A stretch of 40,879 nt of DNA from Holophaga sp. (GTDB taxonomy: Bacteria; Acidobacteriota; Holophagae; Holophagales; Holophagaceae). Below, piece after piece: positions 39,641 through 40,879 of the stretch (position 1 is its first letter; the number at the start of each line of letters is the position of its first letter). The stretch lies in NCBI GenBank assembly GCA_031292735.1, contig JARLGP010000029.1, positions 1 to 40,879 of the forward strand. The letters are read 5' to 3'. The notes beneath the pieces were generated by a model. That model searched no databases, was not told the DNA's origin, and saw nothing but the letters and a program-made list of their open reading frames with translations. The position numbers and the translations under genes were made by a program.

Positions 39641-40765
39641 ATGAAGCGTCTGCTCTATATCGCCCCAGCCCTCCTGGCCAGCCAGTTCATCCCGGGAGCG
39701 GGGTTCTGGGGCCCCATCGTCCTGCTGGTCGGGCTTATCTTCTTCCACGAACTGGGCCACTTCCTGGTGGCCAAGTGGATGGGCATGCCCGTGGATGTGT
39801 TCTCCCTCGGCTTCGGCACCCGGATCGCCGGGTTCAGCTGGAAGGAGACCGACGTGCGGCTTTCCCTGCTGCCCCTGGGCGGGTACGTGCGGCTGGCCGG
39901 CTACAATCCCGAGGAGCCGGAGGCCCAGGACCCCAACGGGTTCCTGGCCCAGCCCGCCTGGAAGCGGCTGTTCTTCTATTCCGGCGGCATCCTCGCCAAC
40001 ATCCTGATCACCGTGGTGCTTTTCTTCGGCCTCGGCGTGGACCAGGCCCGGATCACCAGCCAGCGCCCCGCCCCGTCGCCCCTGCAGATCATCGAGGTGA
40101 CCCCCGGCAGCGCCGCGGCCGAAGCCGGGCTGCAGTCCGGGGACCAGATCCACAGTTTCGGCGAGCTCTCCTTTCCCGGCAACAAGAGCGAGGACGCCAT
40201 CACCTACATCCAGTCCCGGCCCGGCACCCCGATTCCGGTGACCCTGGAACGGGACGGCGCCACCAGGACCCTCCAGGTGGTGCCCAAGAACGAAGGCGGC
40301 AGGGGCAAGCTGGGCGTCTACTTCGAGGTCTCCAACTGGATCTATGACCGCCGGCCGGTGCAGTTCAAGGATCTCGGCAAGGGCGCCCAGTTCGGGGTGG
40401 TGGCCAGCGCCAAACTGGGCTGGGAGATCTTCGGCAACTTCGGCAAGCTCATCACCCACAAGGTGAGCTTCAAGGAAGTGGGCGGCCCCATCACCATCGT
40501 CCGCGCCGGCAGCCGCGCCGCCAAGGCCGGACTGGCCCAGTTCCTCCTGCTCACCGCCCTGATCTCCATGAACCTGGCCGTGCTCAACGCCCTGCCCATC
40601 CCGTTCCTGGACGGCGGCCACGCCGCCATCCTCATTGTCGAACGGATCCGCGGCAAGGACCTCTCGATCCTGGTGAAGGAACGGATCCTCCAGGGCGGCT
40701 TCTTCTTCCTGGCCTCGCTCATGGCCATGGTCATCGCCCTGGACATCCTGAAGCTGCGGAACTAG
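39641..40765 (+). CDS. rseP: RIP zinc metalloprotease RseP
   Basis: A membrane-embedded site-2 protease that cleaves anti-sigma factors and signal-peptide remnants. The start is ATG 39641 (MKRLLYIAPALLASQFIPG) with AAGGAT 6 bases upstream; a TTG at 39611 overlapping the dxr stop is less likely. The 374-residue protein has the zinc motif HELGH in IFFHELGHFLVAKWMG, one PDZ domain (about 125-205, VTPGSAAAEAGLQSGDQI) and the second metal motif in NALPIPFLDGGH. One PDZ domain, not two as in E. coli RseP, matches its shorter length. Its stop overlaps the stop of the convergent RND gene. Confidence 0.95.
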   Translation: MKRLLYIAPALLASQFIPGAGFWGPIVLLVGLIFFHELGHFLVAKWMGMPVDVFSLGFGTRIAGFSWKETDVRLSLLPLGGYVRLAGYNPEEPEAQDPNGFLAQPAWKRLFFYSGGILANILITVVLFFGLGVDQARITSQRPAPSPLQIIEVTPGSAAAEAGLQSGDQIHSFGELSFPGNKSEDAITYIQSRPGTPIPVTLERDGATRTLQVVPKNEGGRGKLGVYFEVSNWIYDRRPVQFKDLGKGAQFGVVASAKLGWEIFGNFGKLITHKVSFKEVGGPITIVRAGSRAAKAGLAQFLLLTALISMNLAVLNALPIPFLDGGHAAILIVERIRGKDLSILVKERILQGGFFFLASLMAMVIALDILKLRN

Positions 40766-40879
40766 GTGGCTTGGTCCCGGGCCGCGGCGGGGGCGAGCTC
40801 CGAACCCAGCAGCAGGTAGAACGCAGGCACCACGAACAGGGTGAACAGGGTGCCGATGGACAGGCCGGCGAAGATCACC
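40762..40879 (-). CDS. C-terminal end of an RND efflux transporter
   Basis: The gene enters from beyond the window end on the minus strand; only 38 codons are present. GLSIGTLFTLFVVPAFYLLL is the last membrane helix of HAE1-type RND pumps (AcrB/MexB-like), followed by a short charged tail ending in ARDQAT and TAG at 40764-40762. The substrate and operon partners are not visible. Confidence 0.8.
   Translation of the reverse strand, partial: VIFAGLSIGTLFTLFVVPAFYLLLGSELAPAAARDQAT

Overview
The window is a GC-rich (estimated by eye at about two thirds G+C), gene-dense stretch of a bacterial chromosome with about 42 protein genes on both strands. No rRNA, tRNA, CRISPR array, phage or insertion-sequence gene was seen. 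The mix of features (an Hdr/Flx electron-transfer cluster, an MglA-type GTPase, many hybrid two-component proteins, S6-S18 ribosomal genes, an MEP-pathway dxr gene, RseP, Lgt and polyphosphate kinase) fits a Gram-negative, respiratory or facultatively anaerobic member of the Acidobacteriota, possibly a Geothrix/Holophaga relative. That placement is inferred from gene content and composition only.

Layout. (1) 1-4338: the 3' end of hdrA followed by flxD-, flxC-, flxB- and flxA-like genes in one tight operon. This is a cytoplasmic flavin/iron-sulfur complex expected to exchange electrons between NAD(P)H, ferredoxin and a disulfide. (2) 4339-8620: an AT-rich gap, a small unknown membrane protein, Lgt, a GNAT acetyltransferase, an M20 amidohydrolase, a 53-residue secreted peptide and, antisense to it, an exported protein with an NlpC-like Cys/His pair. 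(3) 8681-13763: a Fur/Zur-like palindrome, then a metal ABC importer (binding lipoprotein, permease, ATPase), a LolD/FtsX-type ABC pair and a periplasmic PHGG protein, apparently one metal-responsive unit. (4) 18102-13810 on the minus strand: a CAP-domain protein, a PAS histidine kinase, a single-domain response regulator and a REC-kinase hybrid, all packed end to end. (5) 18178-23633: a GT2 glycosyltransferase, a REC-HDOD regulator, an Mrp ATPase and Ppk1.

(6) 23824-27971: ribosomal protein L25/Ctc, Pth, S6, S18, an unknown membrane protein, an MFS transporter and a small Cys-containing protein. (7) 28002-30633: an alpha/beta hydrolase, an SDR oxidoreductase, then three tandem cold-shock genes with their own promoter-like elements and long leaders. 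(8) 30664-34097: a GAF-like/HD-GYP protein, a pseudopilin-like protein with a PSQNPP repeat tail, and a DacB-type D-Ala-D-Ala carboxypeptidase. (9) 36466-34130 minus: a striking single-chain fusion of an MglA-type GTPase, coiled coil, PAS, degenerate histidine kinase and receiver. (10) 36856-40765: uppS-cdsA-dxr-rseP envelope and isoprenoid operon, then the tail of a convergent RND efflux gene.

The most unusual items are the MglA-pseudokinase-receiver fusion, a second partial copy of the uppS start 107 bp upstream that differs only at synonymous sites, the composite metal importer/FtsX-type operon under a palindromic operator, and a repeated hairpin element at two convergent gene ends. Coordinates were read by hand; family assignments come from recognised motifs, not from database searches.
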